Source of the DNA: JANRLJ01 sp034437895
GTDB lineage: Bacteria > Chloroflexota > Anaerolineae > Aggregatilineales > Phototrophicaceae
Direction: 5' to 3'
DNA length: 16,907 nt
NCBI GenBank assembly: GCA_034437895.1
Contig: DAOTTO010000022.1
Span: 1 to 16,907, forward strand
In this document: positions 1-7,070 of the stretch, in pieces
Numbering within the stretch: the stretch's first letter is position 1
How the letters are laid out: every line of letters starts with the position of its first letter
Notes under the pieces: model-generated
What the model was told of the DNA's origin: nothing
What the model saw: the letters and a program-made list of their open reading frames with translations, nothing else
The model's database searches: none
Made by a program: the position numbers and the translations under genes

Positions 1-110
1 GGTTTAAAAACCCCTGAAGGGGTTAAGTAAAAAGGTTCTTTAACCTCTTTAGAGGTTTCCAGATTGCGCGTAGCTCTGGGTTTTGAACCCGGAGCGGCTG
101 GCTGCGTAAG
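1..110. repeat. cluster of short, partly exclusive hairpins at the left edge
   Basis: Several short inverted repeats follow one another. AACCCC/GGGGTT (9-14/19-24) has a 4-base loop. AGGTT/AACCT (33-37/42-46) and AACCTC/GAGGTT (42-47/52-57) share the same AACCT strand, so only one of these two can form at a time. A 7-bp stem with a 7-base loop follows at 74-80/88-94. No gene is recognised here. The stretch may be the 3' end of a transcript that starts outside the window, or leader sequence for the operon at 181. Neither T-tracts nor a neighbour gene decide between these. Confidence 0.45.
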
Positions 111-141
111 GTGAGTTACGTAAGTGGAATTTGGTTTGATC

Positions 142-150
142 TGTTACAAT
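142..150 (+). promoter_or_regulatory. extended -10 promoter for the small-protein operon
   Basis: TG at 142-143, one base, then TACAAT at 145-150 forms an extended -10 element. No good -35 is visible. Transcription would begin near 157, giving a leader of about 24 bases with an AAGGA ribosome site at 166-170 before the ATG at 181. This supports 181 rather than the in-frame codon at 111, which lies upstream of this promoter. Confidence 0.45.
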
Positions 151-180
151 CGCACGAGAAGAAACAAGGAAAAACAGCGA

Positions 181-326
181 TGAAACTTACAGCCACGATT
201 CAGGAAAATGGACAGATTACGCTGACCCTGCCTACAGAATGGCAGGAAGGTAAATTCGATATTGAGAAATTTAAAGCAGCATCTTACCCACTTGATAAAC
301 TTACAACCGCGATCAGGGAAAGCTGA
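181..326 (+). CDS. small protein with AbrB-like N-terminus
   Basis: A 48-residue protein. Residues 3-20 (TATIQENGQITLTLPTEW) resemble the first strands of a SpoVT/AbrB or MazE-type swapped-hairpin DNA-binding domain. They parallel the N-terminus of the antitoxin at 6424, which also reads GQITLPLDW. The rest (EGKFDIEKFKAASYPLDKL) is short and unrecognised. The ATG at 181 is preferred over an in-frame start at 111 because AAGGA lies 10 bases upstream (166-170) and an extended -10 lies at 142-150. It is the first gene of a compact operon, with the next ATG 3 bases after its stop. By analogy with AbrB-type antitoxins it may bind DNA and regulate its own operon. That role is inference, and the protein is very short for a full domain. 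Confidence 0.6.
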
Positions 327-329
327 TTT

Positions 330-584
330 ATGGCGACACGCAAATCGAATGAACGGCGATTTACCCTTTGGGATGATTTACCAGATGGCGGACGACGTTA
401 TTACCGGCTTATACCGGGCAAAGTTCGCGGTTATGCCCGTTATGTGAAGGCGGTTGATGCTCATGAAAATACCCTCACGATTGTACAAGAGGTGTATGAT
501 AATGAGGGACGATTGATTGCAATTCATCAAAAATTCCCTGAAGATATAGGGCATCAGGCTATTGGTTTGGAGGATGAAGCATGA
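330..584 (+). CDS. hypothetical protein, middle gene of small operon
   Basis: An 84-residue soluble protein with no signal peptide or membrane segment. The N-terminus is basic (MATRKSNERRF), followed by DDLPDGGRRYYRLIPGKVRGYARYVK and a strand-rich stretch VDAHENTLTIVQEVYDNEGRLIAIHQKFPEDIGHQ broken by turns. The composition suggests a small mostly-beta fold with many Arg and Tyr. I do not recognise the family with confidence. The gene starts 3 bases after the AbrB-like gene ends and its stop overlaps the next start as ATGA, so the three are probably cotranscribed and translationally coupled. The antitoxin-like partner upstream makes a toxin or regulator role possible, but no RelE, PIN, MazF or HicA motif is visible. 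Confidence 0.7.
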   Translation: MATRKSNERRFTLWDDLPDGGRRYYRLIPGKVRGYARYVKAVDAHENTLTIVQEVYDNEGRLIAIHQKFPEDIGHQAIGLEDEA

Positions 585-853
585 TAAAACAGGATACGAT
601 TGTCGAAAAAATTCTAGCGTATTTAAATGGCGAATTTGATGCAGCCGCCTTAGTGCTTTGGTCGGAAGATGCGCTCGTCAATTTACTAGAAAGTGATGAG
701 GAAGCGCCAAATGAAGAAATAATCATTGATATTCTAGGGTACATCGGCGCGGCTGATAGTCCGAGTTTTCCGCTAACGTGGGAAGTGCTTTCAGGCTTTT
801 TAGATCAACTTGGCGCGAAAGTGCGTGTAACGCTTGCAGAAAAAGCAGGATAA
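581..853 (+). CDS. hypothetical small acidic protein, last gene of operon
   Basis: A 90-residue acidic, helix-rich protein (YLNGEFDAAALVLWSEDALVNL near the N-terminus, then an acidic loop ESDEEAPNEE, then LTWEVLSGFLDQLGAKVRV). Its start overlaps the preceding stop by 4 bases (ATGA), a sign of translational coupling. The pattern of a helical hairpin, an acidic loop and a C-terminal helix is reminiscent of small immunity or antidote-like proteins, but I cannot name a family. With the two preceding genes it forms a unit of about 670 bp. No terminator with a clear T-tract follows. About 180 bases of non-coding sequence separate it from the next gene, with a lone TATAAT at 881-886 lacking a convincing -35. 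Confidence 0.7.
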   Translation: MIKQDTIVEKILAYLNGEFDAAALVLWSEDALVNLLESDEEAPNEEIIIDILGYIGAADSPSFPLTWEVLSGFLDQLGAKVRVTLAEKAG

Positions 854-1037
854 AAAATACTCGGTTTAGGCTATGATACCTATAATTCCTCCCTGCGCCA
901 GCACTCAATTGATCCATAAATCTGTAAATTATCGTTAGAATTCCCCTACGTTTGCCCTACGCGGTAAGGACATTTTGGATGTTTGGTGTAAGATATTAGA
1001 TTGATGTCAACCAATTAGAAAGGAGCGCAAAGCCGCT

Positions 1038-2021
1038 ATGCGACCTCACTATAGTACTTATGCGCTGGCCTTCATGGCACTTTTGACCCTCGGCATGATT
1101 ATGATGCTCCCCATCCTCGGCGAACCCATCTCTAAAGTGGAATCCGCCCCAAGCACCCTGACCGTCGATCAGATCGCGCTGGATCGCGGACGCACGACTC
1201 AGGTGCGCGTCGAAGGTGGGCAGTTTACACGCGGTACTTCGCCGGACGAAATCGCGCAAGCCGTGCGACTATGCAGCGCGACGTTGCAGGGAAGCTGCGA
1301 TCCAGCATTAAGCGCGGATGCACTCCCCGCCCACACCTTGCAACTTGATACGTTCTGGATGGACACCACCGAAGTTACGTTTCGCCAATATGTGAACTTT
1401 TTGAATACGCTTGGCGCAAGATCACATTTGGATGGCTGCGGCGGGCAGTTTTGTGTCGTCACTTCTTATGAATCCAACACCAGCGCCATCACTTACGACG
1501 GCACAGGTTACGATACGTCGAATCCGGCGTTTGATGATTTTCCAGCCGTAAATGTGACGTGGTATGGGGCGCGAGCGTACTGCCAGTCGTTGGGTCGCCG
1601 CCTGCCCACCGAAGCAGAATGGGAATACGCCGCACGGGGCATCCGCGAGACGGTGTATCCTTGGGGCAACGAATGGGATTATGCGGCGGCAAATGTGCGC
1701 GGCAGCACCAATAATGACGGCACGATCATCGCCGGAGCGCAGCCCATCGGCGGACATGTGGCCTTCGCCAGCCGCGACGGCATTCGTGATCTTGCCGGGA
1801 ATGCAGCGGAATGGGTGGCGGATTGGTACGCGGCGGATTGGTATCGTCAGCCCGGTTCACGCGCCGTCAACACAGCCGGGCCAGCTTCCGGCACAGAAAA
1901 AGTCGTGCGCGGCGGCAGTTGGAACGATTCGGCATTTTTCGCTCGTGCCGCCCAGCGCGATTATCTCCCCCCGGAGACGACTTCTTTTAGCGTGGGCTTC
2001 CGCTGCGTGAGTGACGAGTAA
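1038..2021 (+). CDS. exported FGE-sulfatase (SUMF1)-like protein without catalytic cysteines
   Basis: A 327-residue protein. Residues 6-28 form a hydrophobic N-terminal export or anchor segment, so the domain should lie outside the cytoplasm. Residues 57-325 form an FGE-sulfatase domain: VEGGQFTRGT (58-67), WMDTTEVTFRQY (107-118), PAVNVTWYGARAYCQSLGRR (169-188), LPTEAEWEYAARG (189-201), YPWGNEW (207-213), DLAGNAAEWVADWY (251-264), VVRGGSW (289-295) and GFRC (320-323). True formylglycine-generating enzymes carry the copper-binding cysteine pair just after the RGGSW motif. Here that stretch is NDSAFFARAAQ, without cysteine, so sulfatase activation is unlikely and a binding or structural role is more plausible. 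AGGAG at 1021-1025 lies 12 bases before the ATG. The gene is convergent with the gene at 2051, with 29 bases between stops. Confidence 0.88.
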   Translation: MRPHYSTYALAFMALLTLGMIMMLPILGEPISKVESAPSTLTVDQIALDRGRTTQVRVEGGQFTRGTSPDEIAQAVRLCSATLQGSCDPALSADALPAHTLQLDTFWMDTTEVTFRQYVNFLNTLGARSHLDGCGGQFCVVTSYESNTSAITYDGTGYDTSNPAFDDFPAVNVTWYGARAYCQSLGRRLPTEAEWEYAARGIRETVYPWGNEWDYAAANVRGSTNNDGTIIAGAQPIGGHVAFASRDGIRDLAGNAAEWVADWYAADWYRQPGSRAVNTAGPASGTEKVVRGGSWNDSAFFARAAQRDYLPPETTSFSVGFRCVSDE

Positions 2022-2050
2022 CCCCAATTAGGGTGGATAGGCCAGAGACG

Positions 2051-2506
2051 TTATCCCTTGATGGGAATGTAGATGTAAAACGGATCCTCATTACCACCCT
2101 TAAAATGCTTGTCGTAGTATTCAAAATCGGGCGTTCCGCCGTGCTGATAGCCGGACTGTGGCAGCCAACATGTGTAAATCCCGTGATAAAATGCTTGAAA
2201 ATTGTCGCTCAATTTCGTAGTGAAAACGGCATATTGGCCTGCTGGTACATGCCAGCACACCATGTCTTTTGGCATAGAGGCCACATTTTCCACGCCCAGA
2301 CCCGCCACATAGTCTACTTCGCCTGTTGATGGGTCGAAATTACCGATCAAACCATAAGAAGCCATCGGTTGGGCGCGATGCGTGATCTCCCCTAAACGTG
2401 GAATAAATTGATCCCAAAGCTGCGGAATTTCGCGGTTTTCATTTTTCCCACGATACTTGATGCCAACGACGGTAAAGGCAGGTTTAGCAAGGATTTGCGC
2501 TTCCAT
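2051..2506 (-). CDS. GyrI-like / AraC effector-binding domain protein
   Basis: A 151-residue stand-alone effector-binding protein of the GyrI-like/SOUL-related fold, the same domain found at the C-terminus of AraC-type regulators such as Rob. Visible family traits are the opening AKPAFTVVGIKYRG, the IPQLWDQFIPRLGEI helix (27-41), YGLIGNFDPSTGEVDYVAGLGV (51-72), VPAGQYAVFTTKG-type strand (87-98), and the C-terminal DFEYYDKHF with the conserved acidic residue E129, ending in FYIYIPIK. No helix-turn-helix is attached, so it probably binds small hydrophobic or cationic ligands alone. An in-frame ATG six codons upstream is rejected because AGGAGG (2513-2518) lies exactly 6 bases before the ATG at 2506. 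A near-consensus promoter sits directly upstream. Confidence 0.88.
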   Translation of the reverse strand: MEAQILAKPAFTVVGIKYRGKNENREIPQLWDQFIPRLGEITHRAQPMASYGLIGNFDPSTGEVDYVAGLGVENVASMPKDMVCWHVPAGQYAVFTTKLSDNFQAFYHGIYTCWLPQSGYQHGGTPDFEYYDKHFKGGNEDPFYIYIPIKG

Positions 2507-2538
2507 AAGATACCTCCTGAGCATGTTTGCGATACCTT

Positions 2539-2567
2539 AGCATAGAACAAATAATCTAAATTGTCAA
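2539..2567 (-). promoter_or_regulatory. near-consensus sigma-70 promoter of the GyrI-like gene
   Basis: On the minus strand a perfect TTGACA (-35, 2562-2567) is followed by a 17-base spacer and TATGCT (-10, 2539-2544). Transcription would start near 2532, about 26 bases before the start codon, leaving room for the AGGAGG at 2513-2518. It is one of the strongest promoter matches in the window and suggests high expression. Confidence 0.75.
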
Positions 2568-2639
2568 TGAGGTTACTTAGCGTGAAATTGCGGCAATTTG
2601 CTGTGTTTAATGTCGTAAATCGTTCAACAGCGGCGCAAA

Positions 2640-2648
2640 TGTTATACT
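2640..2648 (+). promoter_or_regulatory. extended -10 promoter of the kinase/toxin-antitoxin block
   Basis: TG at 2640-2641, one base, then TATACT at 2643-2648 is an extended -10. No clear -35 is seen. The expected start site is near 2655, with a leader of about 33 bases to the kinase ATG at 2688. The leader has no strong Shine-Dalgarno sequence (GGCAGCACAGC precedes the ATG), so translation may be weak. Confidence 0.45.
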
Positions 2649-2687
2649 TATGAGCATCACATCAAACATCTTCATAGGCAGCACAGC

Positions 2688-5600
2688 ATGATCGATACCC
2701 AACTTGGCTTTTACCAGATCATTGAACAAATTGGCGCGGGCGGCATGGGGACGGTCTACCGCGCCGCACACGCTACAACAGGTCAGATCGTCGCGCTCAA
2801 GCTGCTTAAGCCTGAACTCGTCGCGCCGGAGATGATCGCCCGTTTTAATCGCGAAGCCGATGCCCTCCGCCAATTGAATCACCCCAATATTGTTAAAGTG
2901 CTGGATAGCTTCAACGAGGACGGCGTACATTGTATTGTGATGGAATACATGAGCGGCGGATCGTTATATGATTTATTAAAATCGGTAGGGGTGAGTCATG
3001 ACTCACTCCTAGATATAGAGCGTGTTCTCTCGATTGCGCTCGAATTAGCGGATGCGCTCACCCGCGCCCATCATCTCAAAATTATCCATCGTGACCTGAA
3101 GCCTGCCAATGTCCTGATTGCCGATGATGGCACCCCGCGCCTGACCGATTTCGGCGTAGCGTATTTGATAGCCAAAGAGCGCATCACGGAATCGGGGATG
3201 CTGGTCGGTACGCCGGATTATCTACCACCAGAAACACTCAATGGCGACACAGTGGATGTCCGCGTCGATTTATGGGCGTTTGGGGTGATGTTGTTCGAGA
3301 TGTTGGCAGGGCGACGGCCTTTCGCTGGCGAAAACATCATGCAGGTCATTACCGCCATTTTGACGCAGCCCACGCCTGATCTTGAAGCGCTGCGTCCCGA
3401 TTGTCCGGTTGCCCTCATCGATTTGGTTTATCGCATGTTGGAAAAAGATCAAAATGCGCGGATTTCGAGTGCGCGTTTGGTCGGCGCAGAATTAGAGGCC
3501 ATTCAAAAAGGCGCGTCCGTAGGAACACCGTATCGGGTGTCCGCCCAAGTAAATCGCCAGACCAGTGATCCCTTTGCTACACCTACACCCACCACCGACG
3601 CGCCTAAACACAACCTTCCGGCGCAAACCACGCCTTTCGTCGGGCGTGAGGCGGAATTATCAGAACTCCGGCGATTGCTGGACGACGGGCAAAATCGGTT
3701 GGTGACGATCCTCGCGCCGGGCGGCATGGGCAAAACACGGCTGGTATTGGAAACTGCCACCGCGCAATTACCCAATTTCGTTAACGGTGTGTATTTCGTC
3801 GCCCTCGCGCCGATCACTTCCGCCGATAACGTTATCCCGGCAATTGCCGATGCGGTGAATTTTCAATTTTATCCGGGTGGCGAGCCACGACAGCAATTGC
3901 TCGACTTTTTCCGTGAGAAGCAGCTCTTACTGGTGATGGATAACTTCGAGCATGTGTTGGATGGGGTAGACATCATCGCAGAAATTCTGGCAGCCGCGCC
4001 GCATGTCAAAATACTTGCTACTTCACGAGAAAGACTTAATCTGAGTGGCGAAACGCTTTTCGTGCTGGATGGACTGGACTTCCCAGATTGGGAAACGCCG
4101 GAAACCGCGCTCGAATACAGCGCCGTGAAGCTGTTTATGCAAGGCGCACGACGGGCGAAACCGGGCTTTGAACTCCGCGCCGACGATTTGCCTTATGTCG
4201 CCCGCATTTGTCGTCAAGTGCAGGGGATGCCGCTGGGGATCGTGCTGGCGGCGGCATGGGTAGAGTCGCTTGCGATCAAAGAAATCTCGGACGAGATCAG
4301 CCAAAGCATCGATTTTCTGGAGACAGATTTACGCGATGTGCCGACTCGCCAGCGCAGTATCCGCGCCGTGTTTGAGTATTCGTGGAACTTGCTCAGTGAA
4401 GCAGAGCGCGACGTATTTATCAGGTTCGCAGTGTTCCGGGGCGGTTTCACACGGCAGGCGGCCCAAGCCGTCGCAGGTGCTAACTTACGGACGCTAACAT
4501 CACTCGTGAATAAATCGCTGCTGCGGCGTGACCCCAACAGCGGACGCTATGACATTCATGAACTGCTGCGCCAGTATACCGAGGAACGTCTGGAAAATTC
4601 GGGGGATACCGCTTCGGTGGGAGATGCCCACAGCACGTATTATTTGAACGCATTGCATCAACGCCGACCAGAACTCGAAGGTGGCGGCAAAGACCAGCAG
4701 TTGAATGCGATCAACGATATTGCAACCGATATGGATAATGTGCGGGTGGCGCTTATTCACGCTGCGAAGACGATGCAATTTCGCCTTATCATAGAGGCGC
4801 TGCCTGCGATATGGATTTATGTCTTTTTTCGCGGGCTGTGGGTGGAAGGTGAGGCGCTGCTGGATGAGCTTACTCCTCAACTTCGTGAAAGCGCACTTGC
4901 GCCGGAACATCATGATACATTGAGTTATGCCTTATCACTTCAATCCTTTTTCTGTTGCCACCTCTATCAAATGGAAAAGGCGGAACGGTTACGCAAAGAA
5001 AGTGAAGTGCTGTTAAGTGATTCCAGCATAACCCAAGCACAAGCAATGTTGGCATTTGCAGGGGGCCTTTACCATATTCATCTCATGAAACCTTTAGATG
5101 CACGGTCTTTCTTGGAGCGAGCGCTCATGTTGTATCAAAAGATGGAAGATCATTTTTTTACTGCCAGGAGTTATTTGTTATTAGGGATGGCCCATTGGTC
5201 TTGGGTTGATTCAGTTGAGAGAGATTTATCTCAAGCAGAAAAATATCTTGGAAAAGCACAGACCCTAATGGAAGCTGCTGGAAACTGGATGGGTCTGGCT
5301 ACCGTAACCTTCAACCAAGCTGCAGTAGTAAGTATAGGGCGAAGATATACCGAGTCTAACAATCTATATCGGGATAGTTTGGTGCGCGTGAAGTCTGTAG
5401 GCAATCAATCTGTAATTGCCGCGATCTTGGGCAGACTAGGGATCAATGCTCAATTCGACGGGAAATATACTGACGCAAGCACATTTTATAAGGAAAGCCT
5501 TGTTCTGAATCAAAAAGCTGGCATTATCGTACATATTCTCGCATGTTTAGGCAATTTGGGGTTTATATACTTTGCATTGGGGGATTTCGATAAGGCAGAA

Positions 5601-6443
5601 CATTATTTTGGTCAATATATGGAATACGTCAATGACATCGAACAACCGGAACAATGGGTGCAGACACCCCTCTTTGGCTTGGGTGAGATTGCATGGGGTC
5701 GAGGACGCTACGACGAAGCTGCTGCTTATTTTCAACGGTACGACGATCTTAACAGCCAATTGGGTAGCCGTAACGAGTTGAGTTTGAGCTATGGCGATGG
5801 CTATTTTAAGCTGGGGGAGTTAGCGCTTAGGCAGCGGAAATTTGAACAAGCACACGATTATTTTGAACAAGCGCTGCAAATTGCTCAGGAATTTGATTTA
5901 AAAGTTCTAATGCCCATTTATCACCTTAATATGGGCTGGTTAGCCTATGAAGAAAGCGACTTTCGACGCGCTAAAGAATTCTTCACCATCAACTTGAACT
6001 TTCTTCGCAGCGATGAAGCATATCAATTCGTCAGTGATTCCCTCGTCTATCGACACCTTGCCGAAACGCTGCAAGGGCTTGGCGATATTGAGCGCGTCGA
6101 AGAAAATTATGACATGGCACGGCAGCATTTACACGAATCACTAAGGCTGGCATGGCGCTATGCAGGTATTCCACGCACTTTTATGGTTGTGGCAGCATGG
6201 GCGGATTTATTTGCGGCAGAAGGTCAGCCAGAATGGGCGGCAGAATTAGCGGCGTTGGTTCAGGTGGAGCCGAGAGCGTTTGCCATCAGTAAGGAACGTG
6301 CCGCCCGCCTGCTGGAAAATTTACAGACGAGTCTTTCCTCGCAAGTGTTTACGGCAGCGGTAGAGCGTGGTCAAGCCTTAGATTTAGAAACAATCGTAAA
6401 GCAGCTATTAGAGGAGACACCAGATGACACTCGCGGCGATTGA
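2688..6443 (+). CDS. Ser/Thr protein kinase - STAND ATPase - TPR fusion protein
   Basis: A 1251-residue protein. Residues 8-275 form a PknB/Hanks-type kinase with the glycine loop IGAGGMGTVY (15-24), lysine K38, helix-C glutamate E56, HRDLKPAN (134-141), DFG (154-156) and GTPDYLPPE (174-182), so it looks catalytically complete. A Pro/Thr linker (296-315) leads to an NB-ARC-like STAND ATPase with FVGRE (317-321), P-loop APGGMGKT (343-350), Walker B LLLVMDNFEH (413-422, D418), ATSRERL (444-450) and GMPLGI (513-518). A winged-helix region ends near YDIHELLRQYTEERL (621-635), followed by a long TPR array to about residue 1200. No transmembrane segment is visible, so it is cytoplasmic. In this family TPR sensing is thought to release the ATPase and control the effector, here presumably the kinase. 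The 3' end overlaps the antitoxin gene by 20 bases. The TPR part (about 4900-6050) is more AT-rich than the kinase part. Confidence 0.93.
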   Translation: MIDTQLGFYQIIEQIGAGGMGTVYRAAHATTGQIVALKLLKPELVAPEMIARFNREADALRQLNHPNIVKVLDSFNEDGVHCIVMEYMSGGSLYDLLKSVGVSHDSLLDIERVLSIALELADALTRAHHLKIIHRDLKPANVLIADDGTPRLTDFGVAYLIAKERITESGMLVGTPDYLPPETLNGDTVDVRVDLWAFGVMLFEMLAGRRPFAGENIMQVITAILTQPTPDLEALRPDCPVALIDLVYRMLEKDQNARISSARLVGAELEAIQKGASVGTPYRVSAQVNRQTSDPFATPTPTTDAPKHNLPAQTTPFVGREAELSELRRLLDDGQNRLVTILAPGGMGKTRLVLETATAQLPNFVNGVYFVALAPITSADNVIPAIADAVNFQFYPGGEPRQQLLDFFREKQLLLVMDNFEHVLDGVDIIAEILAAAPHVKILATSRERLNLSGETLFVLDGLDFPDWETPETALEYSAVKLFMQGARRAKPGFELRADDLPYVARICRQVQGMPLGIVLAAAWVESLAIKEISDEISQSIDFLETDLRDVPTRQRSIRAVFEYSWNLLSEAERDVFIRFAVFRGGFTRQAAQAVAGANLRTLTSLVNKSLLRRDPNSGRYDIHELLRQYTEERLENSGDTASVGDAHSTYYLNALHQRRPELEGGGKDQQLNAINDIATDMDNVRVALIHAAKTMQFRLIIEALPAIWIYVFFRGLWVEGEALLDELTPQLRESALAPEHHDTLSYALSLQSFFCCHLYQMEKAERLRKESEVLLSDSSITQAQAMLAFAGGLYHIHLMKPLDARSFLERALMLYQKMEDHFFTARSYLLLGMAHWSWVDSVERDLSQAEKYLGKAQTLMEAAGNWMGLATVTFNQAAVVSIGRRYTESNNLYRDSLVRVKSVGNQSVIAAILGRLGINAQFDGKYTDASTFYKESLVLNQKAGIIVHILACLGNLGFIYFALGDFDKAEHYFGQYMEYVNDIEQPEQWVQTPLFGLGEIAWGRGRYDEAAAYFQRYDDLNSQLGSRNELSLSYGDGYFKLGELALRQRKFEQAHDYFEQALQIAQEFDLKVLMPIYHLNMGWLAYEESDFRRAKEFFTINLNFLRSDEAYQFVSDSLVYRHLAETLQGLGDIERVEENYDMARQHLHESLRLAWRYAGIPRTFMVVAAWADLFAAEGQPEWAAELAALVQVEPRAFAISKERAARLLENLQTSLSSQVFTAAVERGQALDLETIVKQLLEETPDDTRGD
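2987..3010. repeat. 24-bp palindrome inside the kinase gene
   Basis: GTGAGTCATGACTCAC (2991-3006) is a perfect 16-bp palindrome. The flanks AGG and CCT extend it to 24 bp, interrupted only by a G/T position on each side. It encodes the GVSHDS stretch (residues 101-106) in a surface loop between the GGSLYDLL helix and the next helix. This loop is usually shorter in PknB-type kinases, so it may be a small insertion. Confidence 0.6.
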
Positions 6444-6741
6444 CGCACACGGACAGATCACGCTGCCGCTGGATTGGCGGGAAAAGCATGGCTTAAAAGA
6501 AGGCGATACCGTCACCGTAATCGAGACCGAGCAAGGACTCGTGATCGTGCCGGAAGTGGATGACGATGAGGACGACTTAACACCGGAAGAATACGCAATA
6601 TTAGAAGCGCGTCTCGCGCCGTATAGGGTTGATGGGAAATTTAGCCCTGAGAAATATGCCTCTGATGCGGAAATTATGGATTTAACCGAACTTGCTGCAT
6701 CCTTTGGCATTTCGGAGGATGAACTTGAAGACCCCGCATAG
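6424..6741 (+). CDS. AbrB/MazE-type antitoxin with long acidic C-terminal tail
   Basis: A 105-residue protein. Residues 3-44 form an AbrB/SpoVT-type swapped-hairpin DNA-binding domain (AIDAHGQITLPLDWREKHGL, then KEGDTVTVIETEQGLVIVPE). Residues 45-105 form an acidic tail (DDDEDDLTPEEYAILEARL and MDLTELAASFGISEDELEDP) of the kind that wraps and neutralises a toxin. It starts inside the kinase gene, overlapping its last 20 bases. GAGGAG at 6411-6416, 7 bases before the ATG, is a strong ribosome site. The downstream RelE/ParE-type gene overlaps it by 23 bases, the usual antitoxin-first order. It probably represses its own promoter, but because it is cotranscribed with the kinase its level may also follow kinase expression. 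Confidence 0.85.
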   Translation: MTLAAIDAHGQITLPLDWREKHGLKEGDTVTVIETEQGLVIVPEVDDDEDDLTPEEYAILEARLAPYRVDGKFSPEKYASDAEIMDLTELAASFGISEDELEDPA

Positions 6742-7045
6742 GTGGGTGTTGGATTTTCGCAAAGATGCCAGACAGGATTTGCATCAAATTCCCACTCGTT
6801 CAGAGCGCGCTGCGGTGCTGCGGACAATTCGCGTTTTATTGGAATCCGATAATCCCTATGCTGTATCCGGTATCAAAAAAGTTCAAGGCAATAAATTTAA
6901 TGACGTATGGCGGCAGCGTCAAGGGGATTATCGGATTCTGTTCTCTTTAGCAACTCAAGAGCGCATTCACAACAAATATAGCTATAAGGGAACACTTTCA
7001 GTGATTGCCATTTTGCGGCGCAACGAAAAGACCTATCGTCCATAA
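6719..7045 (+). CDS. RelE/ParE-family toxin
   Basis: A 108-residue basic protein of the RelE/ParE fold: WVLDFRKDARQDLHQIP helical start (9-25), AAVLRTIRVLLE helix (31-42), GIKKVQGNKFNDVWRQRQGDYRILFSL (51-77) and the C-terminal IAILRRNEKTYR strand (96-107). RelE members cleave mRNA in the ribosome A site and ParE members inhibit gyrase. The sequence alone does not separate them, and a His common near the C-terminus (HRxxvYR) reads RRNEKTYR here. The start is uncertain: ATG 6719 has GGAGG almost touching it, ATG 6692 has no ribosome site, and GTG near 6749 is also possible. It overlaps the antitoxin, so translation is probably coupled. Confidence 0.82.
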   Translation: MNLKTPHRWVLDFRKDARQDLHQIPTRSERAAVLRTIRVLLESDNPYAVSGIKKVQGNKFNDVWRQRQGDYRILFSLATQERIHNKYSYKGTLSVIAILRRNEKTYRP

Positions 7046-7047
7046 AA

Positions 7048-7069
7048 TAGAGGCGACGTATCGCCCCTA
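7048..7069. repeat. GGCGA/TCGCC hairpin after the toxin gene
   Basis: TAGAGGCGA (7048-7056) and TCGCCCCTA (7061-7069) form a 9-bp stem with one mismatch and a CGTA loop, 2 bases after the toxin stop. It resembles the dispersed GGGGCGA...TCGCCCC palindromes frequent in cyanobacterial and Chloroflexota intergenic DNA (from memory). There is no proper T-tract, so terminator function is doubtful. Confidence 0.5.
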
Positions 7070-7070
7070 C

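Noticed and set aside
74..94. tRNA-Gln-like anticodon arm (7-base loop TTTTGAA with TTG at the anticodon position)
   Set aside because: No D-arm, T-arm (TTCRA) or acceptor pairing is found at the required distances on either strand. It is only a hairpin.
111..180. N-terminal extension of the first small protein from an upstream in-frame codon
   Set aside because: It lies upstream of the extended -10 promoter and has no ribosome site, whereas ATG 181 has AAGGA.
262..447. ORF overlapping the first two small genes in another frame
   Set aside because: No ribosome site, and it overlaps two better-supported coupled genes. Treated as a shadow.
1422..1757. 111-codon minus-strand ORF inside the FGE-like gene
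   Set aside because: It lies opposite a clear domain match and has no family features. It is antisense of a GC-biased gene.
4500..4913. 137-codon minus-strand ORF inside the kinase gene
   Set aside because: The plus strand encodes continuous STAND/TPR sequence, and the minus product resembles no family.
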